From Zafaria cholistanensis (GTDB lineage Bacteria > Actinomycetota > Actinomycetes > Actinomycetales > Micrococcaceae): a stretch of 58,297 nucleotides of DNA. The position numbers and the translations under genes were made by a program. The stretch covers positions 1 through 58,297 of the forward strand of contig NZ_BKDJ01000017.1 in assembly GCF_008580665.1 (NCBI RefSeq). Direction: 5' to 3'. How positions within the stretch are numbered: position 1 is the stretch's first letter; each line of letters begins with the position of its first letter. Below the pieces are notes generated by a model. That model searched no databases. It was not told the origin of the DNA and saw nothing but the letters and a program-made list of their open reading frames with translations. Below are positions 17,454 to 25,750 of the stretch, piece by piece.

Positions 17454-18191
17454 GTGGTGAAGCAATCAATCTTTGGGCGCATCGCTCAGCTGGCCAAGGC
17501 CAACATCAACGCCATCATCGACTCGGCCGAGGACCCGCAGCTGATGCTGGACCAGATGGTTCGCGACTACACGAACAACATCGCGGAGGCCGAAGCCGCC
17601 GTGGCCCAAACGATCGGCAACCTGCGCCTCCTGCAGGAAGACCACGCGGAGGACATCCAAACCGCCGCGGACTGGGGCAACAAGGCCCTGGCCGCCTCCC
17701 GCAAGGCCGACGAGTTCCGCGCGGCCGGTTCCACGGCCGATGCGGAGAAGTTCGACAACCTCGCCAAGGTCGCCATCCAGCGCCAGTTGCAGGCCGAAAA
17801 AGAGGCCAGGGCCGCCGAGCCGACGATCGCCTCCCAGGAGGAGATCGTCGCCAAGCTCAAGAGCGGCCTCCAGGCCATGAAGTTCAAGCGCCAGGAACTG
17901 GTCGCCAAGCGGGACGAGCTGATCGCCCGCGCCAAAGCGGCCCACGCCCAGGCCCAGGTCCAGGATGCCATCAAGAGCATCGACATCATGGACCCCACCA
18001 GCGAGGTCTCCCGATTCGAGGAGAAGATCCGCCACGAGGAAGCCCGCGTGCGCGGTGCCAGCGAACTGGCCGCATCCAGCCTCGACGCCCAGTTCGAGTC
18101 ACTGGAGGACCTGGGCGAGCAGACGGAGATCGAGGCCCGCCTGGCCGCGCTTAAGTCCGGCGGCTCCCCGGCACTCGGCGGCGGAGCCTAA
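17454..18191 (+). CDS. PspA/IM30 (ESCRT-III-like) membrane-stress protein
   Basis: This 245-residue, all-helical protein belongs to the PspA/Vipp1 family, which binds and repairs the inner membrane leaflet. The N-terminus KQSIFGRIAQLAKANINAIID, with its amphipathic helix, and DPQLMLDQMVRDY are diagnostic. The remaining sequence is a long coiled coil, with a short Gly-rich end. GTG 17454 is chosen because family members begin MVKQS; GGAAGG lies upstream. Its place after the TPM gene suggests the two act together on envelope integrity. Confidence 0.94.
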   Translation: MVKQSIFGRIAQLAKANINAIIDSAEDPQLMLDQMVRDYTNNIAEAEAAVAQTIGNLRLLQEDHAEDIQTAADWGNKALAASRKADEFRAAGSTADAEKFDNLAKVAIQRQLQAEKEARAAEPTIASQEEIVAKLKSGLQAMKFKRQELVAKRDELIARAKAAHAQAQVQDAIKSIDIMDPTSEVSRFEEKIRHEEARVRGASELAASSLDAQFESLEDLGEQTEIEARLAALKSGGSPALGGGA

Positions 18192-18259
18192 CGCCCCTTG
18201 CCTCCGGAGGGCCGCTTCCGCCGCCGCGCGCGAGCGCCCTCTTGGGGCGGAAAACGCGC

Positions 18260-18291
18260 AAGGCCGGTCAGGATTACTCCTGACCGGCCTT
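18260..18291. terminator. Strong bidirectional terminator between pspA and tRNA-fMet
   Basis: A perfect 14-bp stem (18260-18273 with 18278-18291, AAGGCCGGTCAGGA) closes a TTAC loop and serves both converging transcripts. Confidence 0.85.
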
Positions 18292-18298
18292 GCTCTCG

Positions 18299-18372
18299 TT
18301 GCGGGGAGAGGATTTGAACCTCTGACCTCCGGGTTATGAGCCCGGCGAGCTACCGAACTGCTCCACCCCGCG
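18299..18372 (-). tRNA. Initiator tRNA-fMet (CAT)
   Basis: The 74-base cloverleaf starts CGCGGGG and ends CCCCGCAA. The anticodon CAT sits in loop CTCATAA. Three initiator marks are visible: the unpaired C1:A72 end, three consecutive G:C pairs in the anticodon stem (CCGGG/CCCGG), and the T-loop GGTTCAAATCC. The 3' CCA is not encoded. Confidence 0.97.
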
Positions 18373-18385
18373 TCGGCAAGACAAA

Positions 18386-18414
18386 ACTATACAGACATCG
18401 GCGACTATGTACAA
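18386..18414 (-). promoter_or_regulatory. Promoter of tRNA-fMet
   Basis: TTGTAC (18409-18414) and TATAGT (18386-18391) are separated by exactly 17 bases on the minus strand, with transcription expected near 18379, about 7 bases before the tRNA. It is the most consensus-like promoter in the window and lies in a locally AT-rich patch. Confidence 0.75.
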
Positions 18415-18582
18415 ATCGGCGGTCCGGCCGTATATTTCCGCCCCCCCACTCCCCCGCTCCAGCCCGCCCGCGCGGGCCGGAGCACCCGCCTGCCAAAGGC
18501 CCCGGCCCGGTGGCACCGGACCAGGGGCATAGGCCAGGGGTTACAAGCCAGGGGTACATCCAAGCCGGGGACGGCTGCCCGA

Positions 18583-19305
18583 CTACTGCTGCCCCGGCAT
18601 CTTTTGCCAGAACTGCATATTCCCCGTCACGCAGGAGACCTGCCCGGTCCCGGTATTCGTGGAAGCGGAAGACCCGTCCATGGATACTTCGCAGCCCAGG
18701 GTCGCGGTGCCGGTGGATTCGACGGAGACGGCCGCGTACGGCAGTCCCGTGAAGGACACGTCCTTTTGCCAGTCGCCGGTGATTTCCTCCTCCACCGTCT
18801 CGGATCCGTTGAAGTACGCCACGACTGCCGGCTCATCCGACGTCACCACGTAGCGCACGGTGTGCGTCCCGACGACCTGGTTCGCGAAGTAGGCGACCAT
18901 CACCGTGACAATTCCCGCAATCACCATGCCTGCGGCTCCCAGCACAATACCGGCGATGGCCATGGCCTTCTTCTGCTTCTTCCGCAGGGCCACCACGCCG
19001 AAAACGATGGCCAGGGGGCCCGCCAGGAAGCTGAAAAGGCCAATCACCGGAACGGAAGCCTCCAGGAAGGAGACAATGCCGATGACCAGGGCAGTGAGGG
19101 CCAGCCCCATCGGCGGCGGCGCGCCCTCGGCGTAGTCGTGGCCGGCCAGTCCCGGGTACCGGGACTGGAGGTCCTGGACGATTCCCCGGGGTGCCGGAAC
19201 GGTTCCCTCGGGAGTGCCGCCCTCCGGGGGTAGGCTCTCCGGCGCCTTGCCGTCGTGCGGATCCGTTGCGGGAGAAATGTCGGACCGGGGCGTTTGGTCA
19301 TACAT
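18583..19305 (-). CDS. DUF4190-like membrane protein with MmpS-like C-terminal domain
   Basis: This 240-residue protein has a hydrophilic Pro-rich N-terminus (1-65), three closely spaced hydrophobic segments (about 66-85, 86-107, 114-140; the DUF4190 pattern, with the RKKQKK loop), then an extracytoplasmic beta-rich domain. That domain ends with two cysteines (TLGCEVSMDG and GQVSC) and resembles MmpS accessory proteins. GGAAGG precedes the ATG. It lies downstream of the Pls-like synthetase on the same strand, separated by 160 bases with tandem repeats, so linkage to the synthetase is possible but unproven. Confidence 0.8.
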   Translation of the reverse strand: MYDQTPRSDISPATDPHDGKAPESLPPEGGTPEGTVPAPRGIVQDLQSRYPGLAGHDYAEGAPPPMGLALTALVIGIVSFLEASVPVIGLFSFLAGPLAIVFGVVALRKKQKKAMAIAGIVLGAAGMVIAGIVTVMVAYFANQVVGTHTVRYVVTSDEPAVVAYFNGSETVEEEITGDWQKDVSFTGLPYAAVSVESTGTATLGCEVSMDGSSASTNTGTGQVSCVTGNMQFWQKMPGQQ

Positions 19306-19376
19306 GGTGGAACCTTCCTCTGGGTAGCCTTCAAGGGAGAAGTCCTGGCGGGCCGGCCGTGTCCCCGGAGTCGCTT

Positions 19377-19426
19377 CGGATCCGAGTCGGTCGCAGCGGA
19401 TCCGAGTCGGTCGCAGCGGATCCGAG
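19377..19426. repeat. 20-bp tandem repeat with CGGATCCG palindromes
   Basis: TCCGAGTCGGTCGCAGCGGA occurs at 19381-19400 and 19401-19420, flanked by partial copies on both sides. Each junction forms the palindrome CGGATCCG. It lies in the spacer between the synthetase and the DUF4190-like gene. Confidence 0.85.
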
Positions 19427-19465
19427 GGGGGCCGGGGCGGCCCGGCGCGGGGACGATCGCGCTCC

Positions 19466-22400
19466 CTATTTTGGTGCCGCGCCCACCTGCCGGCGGCCCG
19501 AGCGGTCCGCTATCTGCCGGGCCGGGTTGCCGCCATACAGGACGTTGGCCGGCACTTCCTCCCCCTTCATGAGGAAGGAATCGGTCTCCAGGACGGCACC
19601 GTCGCCCATGGCCACGCTGTAGTGGACAAAGCTTCCGGTGCCCAGGGTGCATTCGTTCCCGATCGTGGTGCCATCGAGCTTGAAGGCTCCGTCCTCCATG
19701 GAGTGGCACTGGATGCAGCTTTGGGCGTTGATGGTGCAGTAGTCGCCAATGGTCACCAGGGTCTTCTCCGGTATGACCACGCCGTCGTCAAAGAGCTGCT
19801 TTCCGACCCTGACGCCGAGCAGGCGCAGAAGGAGCGGTTTGAACGGGGTGCCGTTGAACAGCTGTTCCACTCCGTCGGGGGCGCTGAGTTTCCAGAAGCG
19901 TTCGTGCCGCCAGAAGGGCTCCTGGTAGATGGAGCAGAACAGCGGAACCAGCCTCCGGAAGCCCTGGCTGGCATGTTCCACAAAAGCGCTGACGGCAATG
20001 CGGTAGAACAGCAGGAACACTGCCGATGCCATCACCGCGAAGGCCCCGAACTGGAAGAGCAGGCCCAGTGTCAGTGCCCCGACCACCAGGGCCACGTAGA
20101 AGTTGAACCAGCGGACGAGGAAGAAAAGGGCCAGCGTCACGCCGTTGTGCCGGTTCTTCAGCGGCAGGCGCTCGCGCAGTTCCTCTTCGGTCTTCATCTC
20201 GTCGAAGGTGCTGTCGCGTTCCACCGAACGCGGAATCTCGAAGGGTGGGGACCCCAGCAGCCCGGTGTTTTCCCGCAGCGGCCCGTCGATGGGAACCATG
20301 ACCTTGGTCCCAAAGAGGCAGTTGTCTCCGGTGCGGCCACCGGGCGGGTAGGCGATCTCGTTTCCGTAGTAGCTGCGCGCGCCGATCGATACGTGGGCGG
20401 CCCGGAAGGAGGTGCTGGAGTAGTCGGTGTTGATGATGGACAGCCCGTCCGAGACCATCGTTCCGCTGCCCACGGTGGACAGCAGCGGATTGTCCTGTGC
20501 GAGCCCGGTGCCGAAGTTCGATCCGGTCTGCACCAGTCCGGGCTGGTGGTAGCCCAGCAGCCGCAGGTAGTGGACCACCAGGGAGCTGTCGCCCGAAACC
20601 TGCATGAAGAACCTGTTGTTGGTCAGGCCCTGGATCCACCGCTGGACCACAAAGCGGATGCCGAACAGCGGGTAGACCTGCCCGGGGGCCAGGAAGAGGT
20701 TCAGCAGGCGGGGAATGAGGGCCACCGCAAGCAGGCCGGCCATGATTCCGGGAAAGAACACCGCCACGGAAATGCCCAGGAGCTCGAGGTATAGGGGCCA
20801 CCTGGTCGCGGTCAGCAGGCCGGTCGCCAGGAACGGCGGCAGGGTGAGCGCCACCGCGCTCATCCCCAGGGGCAGCACGATCGCAAACCGGGTGAAAACC
20901 GTCCAGAGGCTGTACAGCACCCGCCGGCGCATTGCTCCCTCCGCCACCGGTTCCACCGTCCGGTAGTTGGCCGTGGCGGGCTGGGCCGGCGAGCCGTGCC
21001 AGGACTGCCCGGCCGGCACCGACTGGCCCCGGTGCAGCGCGGAGGCATGCCCCAGTTGGGCGTCGTCGCCCATGGACGTGTGGATGTCCAGGAAGGTGCG
21101 TTCGCGGATGAGGACGTTGCTGCCCAGCGTGACCGGGCCCGTTTGGATCCGTCCGCCGCGGGCCCGGTAGCAGCTGAAGAAGGCGTCCTTTTCCGCTATG
21201 GTCCAGTTTCCAACGGTGAGCAGGTCCGTGCACACCGGCACTGCGGAGAAGATGGTGACGCCCTTGCCGATCTTCGCGCCCAGGGCCCGCAGGTACAGCG
21301 AGTAGACCGGGGTACCCACAAACATCCGCAGGGGGTTGAGGTTCACGAGGTTCTTGACGAACCAGAAGCGGATGTAGGCCAGCCCCCAGATCGGGAACTC
21401 CTGTTCCTTCCAGCGCCCAACGAGGATCCATTTGAGCAGGATGGGGAGGATGCTGAACACCAGGAAGGCGCCGACGCCGAACACGATGGACTTTTGGATG
21501 ACCGTCACGGGGTAGGGATCATCGATGATCCAGAAGAAGGCCGCAATCACGATGGAGACCATGGCGTAGCCATAGGCGGCCGCGATCAGCAGCTGCAGGG
21601 CTCCGCACAGCACGTACTGCGCGGTCGGGGCCTTGTACACCGGCTCCGCCGCGGCTTCCACCTGTTCCGCGGACTCCTCGCCCGCACGTTGATCCAGCAC
21701 CGCGGCCAGGCGGCGGATGTCCGGATTCTGGTAGATGTCGCGCATGGCCGGCGGGAACGTGAAGCCGGATTTCCGCAGGCCCGCCGAGAAGTTTGCCATC
21801 AGCAGCGAGTTGGCCCCCAAGTCGTTGAAGAAGTGCGCCGTCGTGGAGACCTTCTCCACGCCCAGCACCGACCCCAGGCACCGGGCGAGCAGTTCCTCGG
21901 TCGGGGTGGCCGCGGTGGTGAACTCCCCGCCGTCGCCGCCGGTGATGCGGGCCCTTGTGGGTGCGGGCAGGTTCTTGCGGTCGGCCTTGTCGCTGGGAAG
22001 CATCGGGATCTTGTCCAGCTGTTCCAGGTAGGCCGGCACCATGTAGGCGGGCAGGCGCTCGCGCAGCCGCTCCTGGAGCTCGCGCACGTCCACCTCGCTC
22101 ACGCCGTGGCGCAGGCTGTAGTAGGCAACCAGTTCAACGGCACCGGGGGCCGGGGTGTAGGTGTCCACCACGGCCTGGGCGATGCCCGGGTGCTGCAGGA
22201 GCACCGATTCGATCTCGGTCAGTTCGATGCGGTAGCCGCGGATCTTGACCTGGGTGTCGATCCGGCCCAGGTATTCGATGGTGCCCTCGGCGGTGAAGCG
22301 TCCCAGGTCCCCGGTGCGGTAGATGCGCCCCGAAGGGTTGTCGGGGATGCCGAGGAAGTCGGGGATGAAGGCCCGGGCGGTCAGGTCGTCCCGGTTGACG

Positions 22401-23638
22401 TAGCCGCGGGCCAGGCCGATCCCGGCCACGCCAATCTCGCCCGTCTCGCCCGGGGCCAGGGCGCGGGGCGCGTCGGGGTCCAGGATCACCGCGGTGTAGG
22501 TGGGCAGTGGAGTGCCCAGGGTCACCGGCTTGTCGGGGTGCACCTCGTCCCAGGTCGCGGTGACGGTGGCCTCGGTGGGGCCGTAGACGTTGAGGAAACG
22601 CCGCCCCGGGCGGTGCCAGCGCGCCACCAGGTCCCGCGGGCACGCCTCGCCGGAGACCAGCAGGAAGCGCAGTTGCGGCAGGTCCTCGTCCAGGGTGGCC
22701 AGCAGGGTGGGAACGCAGCACATCGCGGTGATGCCGCGTTCCCGGATGAACTGGCCCAGTTCCATGCCCAGCAGGCTGGTGCCCCCGGGCTTGGGGACCA
22801 GGGTGGCCCCGACCATCCAGGGCACCCAGATTTCCTCCATCGAGAAGTCGAAGGCGATTGTCATGCCCTGGTAGACGCGGTCCTCGGGGACGTAGCCATA
22901 GGTCTCCGCGGCGACCTGCACGAAGTTGCAGATGCTCGGGTGCTCGACGGCGACGCCCTTGGGCCGGCCGGTGGAACCGGAGGTGTAGATGATGTAGGCG
23001 AGGTCGCCGGCCGGTTCACCGAGCTCCCCGGATTCCAGCCGGCCCGCCTCCTGGCCGGCGACCAGCGCGTCCTCCTCGTCGAGGCAGACCACCACCGCCC
23101 CGGTGCGCTCGACCCGCTCGCGCTGCGCGGAGAGCGTGAGGACAAAGCCGACGCCGGCATCGCCAATGATGTAGGCCAGCCGGTCCTCGGGGAACCCTAC
23201 GTCCAGCGGCACGAAGGCGGCGCGGGCCTTGAGTACGGCCAGCAGGGCGACGTAGGAGCGCACCGGCTGGTCGAACAGCAGGGCCAGCCGGTCCCCGGGA
23301 CGCACGCCCCGGGCAATGAGGTAGCGGGCCAGCTGGTTGGCCCGGGCATCGAGCTGTGCGTAGGTCAGGGACATCTCCCGGCCGTCCACCGCCAGCCGGT
23401 CCGCGTGGCCCGCGGCGGCCAGGGCGTCGCACCGGTCCTCGAACAATCCCTCCAGCCGCTGTCCCGGACGCCACCGCACCCCCGCCGGCGTGCCCGCCAG
23501 CAGCACGCCGGCCGGTACGCGGAGGGCATCCAGCGGCTGGGCCAGCCGGTGCCGCCCCCCGCCCTTGGACCCCGTGCCCGGTGTGGCTGTCCACGTGGCC
23601 GAACGGTGCTGGCCCCGGCGCTCCGCCGGCGCGCTCAT
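19466..23638 (-). CDS. Pls/PosA-type single-module non-ribosomal peptide synthetase (A-PCP-membrane-LbH)
   Basis: The protein has 1390 residues. The adenylation domain (about 70-560) shows YIIYTSGSTGRPKG (215-228), FDFSMEEIW, NVYGPTEATVT, YRTGDLGR and K551. The carrier domain (about 575-645) has DLGANS with phosphopantetheine Ser611. The rest holds several transmembrane segments from about residue 675 and left-handed beta-helix stretches, the arrangement of epsilon-poly-L-lysine synthetase (Pls) and PosA, which release products without a thioesterase. There is no condensation domain. Hand alignment to GrsA gives pocket residues D264, F265, E268, C307, L327, S329, V351, V359, T360. The start at ATG 23638 is preferred over TTG 23677. 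No tailoring genes are nearby. Confidence 0.9.
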   Translation of the reverse strand: MSAPAERRGQHRSATWTATPGTGSKGGGRHRLAQPLDALRVPAGVLLAGTPAGVRWRPGQRLEGLFEDRCDALAAAGHADRLAVDGREMSLTYAQLDARANQLARYLIARGVRPGDRLALLFDQPVRSYVALLAVLKARAAFVPLDVGFPEDRLAYIIGDAGVGFVLTLSAQRERVERTGAVVVCLDEEDALVAGQEAGRLESGELGEPAGDLAYIIYTSGSTGRPKGVAVEHPSICNFVQVAAETYGYVPEDRVYQGMTIAFDFSMEEIWVPWMVGATLVPKPGGTSLLGMELGQFIRERGITAMCCVPTLLATLDEDLPQLRFLLVSGEACPRDLVARWHRPGRRFLNVYGPTEATVTATWDEVHPDKPVTLGTPLPTYTAVILDPDAPRALAPGETGEIGVAGIGLARGYVNRDDLTARAFIPDFLGIPDNPSGRIYRTGDLGRFTAEGTIEYLGRIDTQVKIRGYRIELTEIESVLLQHPGIAQAVVDTYTPAPGAVELVAYYSLRHGVSEVDVRELQERLRERLPAYMVPAYLEQLDKIPMLPSDKADRKNLPAPTRARITGGDGGEFTTAATPTEELLARCLGSVLGVEKVSTTAHFFNDLGANSLLMANFSAGLRKSGFTFPPAMRDIYQNPDIRRLAAVLDQRAGEESAEQVEAAAEPVYKAPTAQYVLCGALQLLIAAAYGYAMVSIVIAAFFWIIDDPYPVTVIQKSIVFGVGAFLVFSILPILLKWILVGRWKEQEFPIWGLAYIRFWFVKNLVNLNPLRMFVGTPVYSLYLRALGAKIGKGVTIFSAVPVCTDLLTVGNWTIAEKDAFFSCYRARGGRIQTGPVTLGSNVLIRERTFLDIHTSMGDDAQLGHASALHRGQSVPAGQSWHGSPAQPATANYRTVEPVAEGAMRRRVLYSLWTVFTRFAIVLPLGMSAVALTLPPFLATGLLTATRWPLYLELLGISVAVFFPGIMAGLLAVALIPRLLNLFLAPGQVYPLFGIRFVVQRWIQGLTNNRFFMQVSGDSSLVVHYLRLLGYHQPGLVQTGSNFGTGLAQDNPLLSTVGSGTMVSDGLSIINTDYSSTSFRAAHVSIGARSYYGNEIAYPPGGRTGDNCLFGTKVMVPIDGPLRENTGLLGSPPFEIPRSVERDSTFDEMKTEEELRERLPLKNRHNGVTLALFFLVRWFNFYVALVVGALTLGLLFQFGAFAVMASAVFLLFYRIAVSAFVEHASQGFRRLVPLFCSIYQEPFWRHERFWKLSAPDGVEQLFNGTPFKPLLLRLLGVRVGKQLFDDGVVIPEKTLVTIGDYCTINAQSCIQCHSMEDGAFKLDGTTIGNECTLGTGSFVHYSVAMGDGAVLETDSFLMKGEEVPANVLYGGNPARQIADRSGRRQVGAAPK

Positions 23639-23969
23639 GCCCTGGCCCCGATCCGCGCTGCCCGTGGCAGGGCGCAACTGATTACCTCATGCCGTGCGGT
23701 CATGGCAGTCCCCTTCCCCCAACAGTGCGGACCGCAGGTGGCCGCACGTGCCTTAACCCAACGTGTGCGAATGCTCCACGGCCATTGGACGATAGGGGGT
23801 GTTAGCCGCGCGTTATTGCGGCGTTATTGAGGTGTCACCGGGCCCGGCCCCGGTCCTTGCCTGCGAGGGAGGGCCGGGGCCGGGCCAAAAGGGTGGAAGG
23901 CGCGGCGGGGCAGGCGGGGGGGTTACTGGCGGGGTGCCGCTTGCTTCCCTGCGGCCAGCTTCCCCGCGG
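23639..23969. other. 331-base intergenic region upstream of the synthetase
   Basis: There is no credible gene. The region contains a direct repeat GCGTTATTG at 23810-23818 and 23821-23829, in an AT-richer patch likely to include the synthetase promoter, and the large hairpin at 23841-23886. Confidence 0.6.
23841..23886 (-). terminator. Large GC hairpin downstream of the exonuclease gene
   Basis: GGCCCGGCCCCGG (23841-23853) pairs perfectly with 23874-23886 across a 20-base loop. It sits 84 bases after the exonuclease stop on the minus strand, so it probably ends that unit before the synthetase promoter. Confidence 0.6.
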
Positions 23970-24989
23970 CTAGCTTCCCTGGGGCCAGGATCCTCCGACC
24001 ATCTGGAGGAATTCGCCCTCGGAAAGGATGGAGATCGGCGTCCCGGCCTCCTGCATGCGCAGCACGCGCTGGGCCTTGGATGTCAGCCTTCCCGTGCGCA
24101 GGTCGGCTGCGGCGAAGCCGTCCCCGACCACCAGGACCGTGGTGGAGCGGGTGACGCGGCTGGCCGTGCGGGCCCCCGCGTGGGCCGCCCGGTTTTTGGC
24201 GTCCTGGCGGCTGATGGCGAGGTTGCCGGTGAACACCACCAACTCCCCGAACAGCGGGTGGGCCGGGTCGGCCGCGGGATTCGGGTCCGGGTTTTCCCCC
24301 TCCTGCGGCCACAGGGCCCAGTCCTGGCGGGCCGGCACCTGGTGCCCGGCGCTGCGCCAGCCCTGCGCATCGGCGGTGGCTTTGGAGAGGGGGTCCCCGG
24401 GGGTGTAGGCGGGGGCGTGGCCGAGGGCCACGCCCAACCCGGCGGCGACGGCCGCCACCGACCCGCCCCCGTGGCGGCGGCCCAGGTCGATCATGACCGC
24501 GGCGCAGGCACGCGCGTCGGCGCCGGCGTCGTGGTGGTTTTCCAGCGGCGAGCCCGCCGCTTCGGCCACGAACGGCAGCGAGTAGGAGGGCAGCGAGTAG
24601 CTCTTGCGGGAGAGCTTCACGGTGCACGCGAAATCATAGGCGGGACCGGACAGCTCGGAGACCTCAAGGGCCGAACGGATCACGCCCAGGTCGAAGGCGG
24701 CGTTGTGGGCCACCAGGGTATCCGTGCCGATGAACCCGGCCAACTCCCCGAACACCTCCCCGAAGCGCGGAGACCCGGCGACCGCCTCGGGGGTGATGCC
24801 GTGGATTTGCACGTTGCGCGGGTCGAAGTGGTCATAGCCCTCCGGCGGGCGCATGAGCCAGTACCCCTCCTCCACGATCCGCCCGCCGCGGACCCGGGTG
24901 AGTCCGACGCTGCAGGCGGAGCCGCGGAACCCGTTGGCGGTCTCGAAGTCGATCGCGGTGAAGTCGTACGCCATCTGCGCGGCACTCAC
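23970..24989 (-). CDS. DnaQ-like 3'-5' exonuclease with C-terminal BRCT domain
   Basis: This 339-residue protein has an N-terminal DEDDh exonuclease domain: AIDFETAN (Exo I), LVAHNAAFDLGV (Exo II) and HHDAGADARA (Exo III). The C-terminus is a BRCT-like domain (LFGELVVFTGNLAISRQDAK, AGARTASRVTRSTTVLVVGD) like that of NAD ligases. It is not the polymerase III epsilon subunit, which lacks BRCT. A role in processing nicked or damaged DNA is inferred. GTG 24989 overlaps the dedA stop (GTGA); an in-frame ATG at 24974 is the alternative. Confidence 0.9.
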   Translation of the reverse strand: MSAAQMAYDFTAIDFETANGFRGSACSVGLTRVRGGRIVEEGYWLMRPPEGYDHFDPRNVQIHGITPEAVAGSPRFGEVFGELAGFIGTDTLVAHNAAFDLGVIRSALEVSELSGPAYDFACTVKLSRKSYSLPSYSLPFVAEAAGSPLENHHDAGADARACAAVMIDLGRRHGGGSVAAVAAGLGVALGHAPAYTPGDPLSKATADAQGWRSAGHQVPARQDWALWPQEGENPDPNPAADPAHPLFGELVVFTGNLAISRQDAKNRAAHAGARTASRVTRSTTVLVVGDGFAAADLRTGRLTSKAQRVLRMQEAGTPISILSEGEFLQMVGGSWPQGS

Positions 24990-25675
24990 TCGGGAGAAAC
25001 GCCGGCGGCGCGCTTGGCGCGGGCCTTGCGGATCTTGTTGAAGACGAAGAATGCCAGGTAGAGCACGACGGCAATGATGACGATCTTCTGGAAAACGCCG
25101 ACGTAGTCTTCCACCAGGTGCCAGCTCTCGCCCAGGTAGAAGCCGGCCAGGACGAAGACCGAGTTCCAGATCAGGCTTCCCAGGCTGGTCAGCCCGATGA
25201 ACTTCCACTGGGGCATCGCCGTGACGCCGGCCGGGATGGAAATCAGGCTGCGGAAGATTGGGATCATGCGGCCGAAGAACACGGCCTTGGCCCCGTGGCG
25301 GTCGAACCAGGACTCCACCTTGTCCACGTCGGTGATGTCCACCAGCGGCAGCTTGGAAAACAGCTTCCGGGTGCGCTCGCGGCCCAGCGCCCGGCCCACC
25401 CAGTACAGGGCGACGGCACCGAAGACCGACCCCAGGGTGGTCCACAGCAGCGCCTCGAAGAGCGTGAACGAGCCGCGGCTGGCGGTGAAGCCGGCCAGCG
25501 GCAGGATCACCTCGGAGGGCAGCGGCGGGAACAGGTTCTCCAACGCGATCGCCAGCCCGGCGCCCGGGGCGCCAATGAACTCCATCAGCCCCACCGCCCA
25601 GTCCGCGAGGTCGGTGAGGAAGCCGCCCGGTGCGGCGGAGTCCTGGGCAGCTTGCGTCATGATCGTCGTATTCAT
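24986..25675 (-). CDS. DedA/VTT family membrane protein
   Basis: This 229-residue polytopic protein belongs to the DedA family, some members of which recycle undecaprenyl phosphate or other lipids across the membrane. The re-entrant loop motif LFPPLPSEVILPLAG and the second amphipathic motif FGRMIPIFRSLISIPAG, with its essential Arg and Pro, are intact. It ends with a basic cytoplasmic tail (KIRKARAKRAAG). Its stop overlaps the exonuclease start by four bases, an unexpected pairing of a lipid carrier with a nuclease. Confidence 0.93.
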   Translation of the reverse strand: MNTTIMTQAAQDSAAPGGFLTDLADWAVGLMEFIGAPGAGLAIALENLFPPLPSEVILPLAGFTASRGSFTLFEALLWTTLGSVFGAVALYWVGRALGRERTRKLFSKLPLVDITDVDKVESWFDRHGAKAVFFGRMIPIFRSLISIPAGVTAMPQWKFIGLTSLGSLIWNSVFVLAGFYLGESWHLVEDYVGVFQKIVIIAVVLYLAFFVFNKIRKARAKRAAGVSPE

Positions 25676-25750
25676 CGCTATCCAGTGTGCCTTACCCGGC
25701 CGGACGTTGGCCGCACGGCTTCCGGGCGTGTGGCCAACGACTCATGCCGG

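Noticed and set aside
18299-18372. Phage attachment site at the tRNA
   Set aside because: No direct repeat of the tRNA 3' end, integrase or foreign-looking genes are found nearby.
18583-23638. Large biosynthetic gene cluster
   Set aside because: Only one synthetase and one membrane protein are present; flanks are tRNA, pspA and exonuclease genes with no tailoring, transport or phosphopantetheinyl transferase genes.
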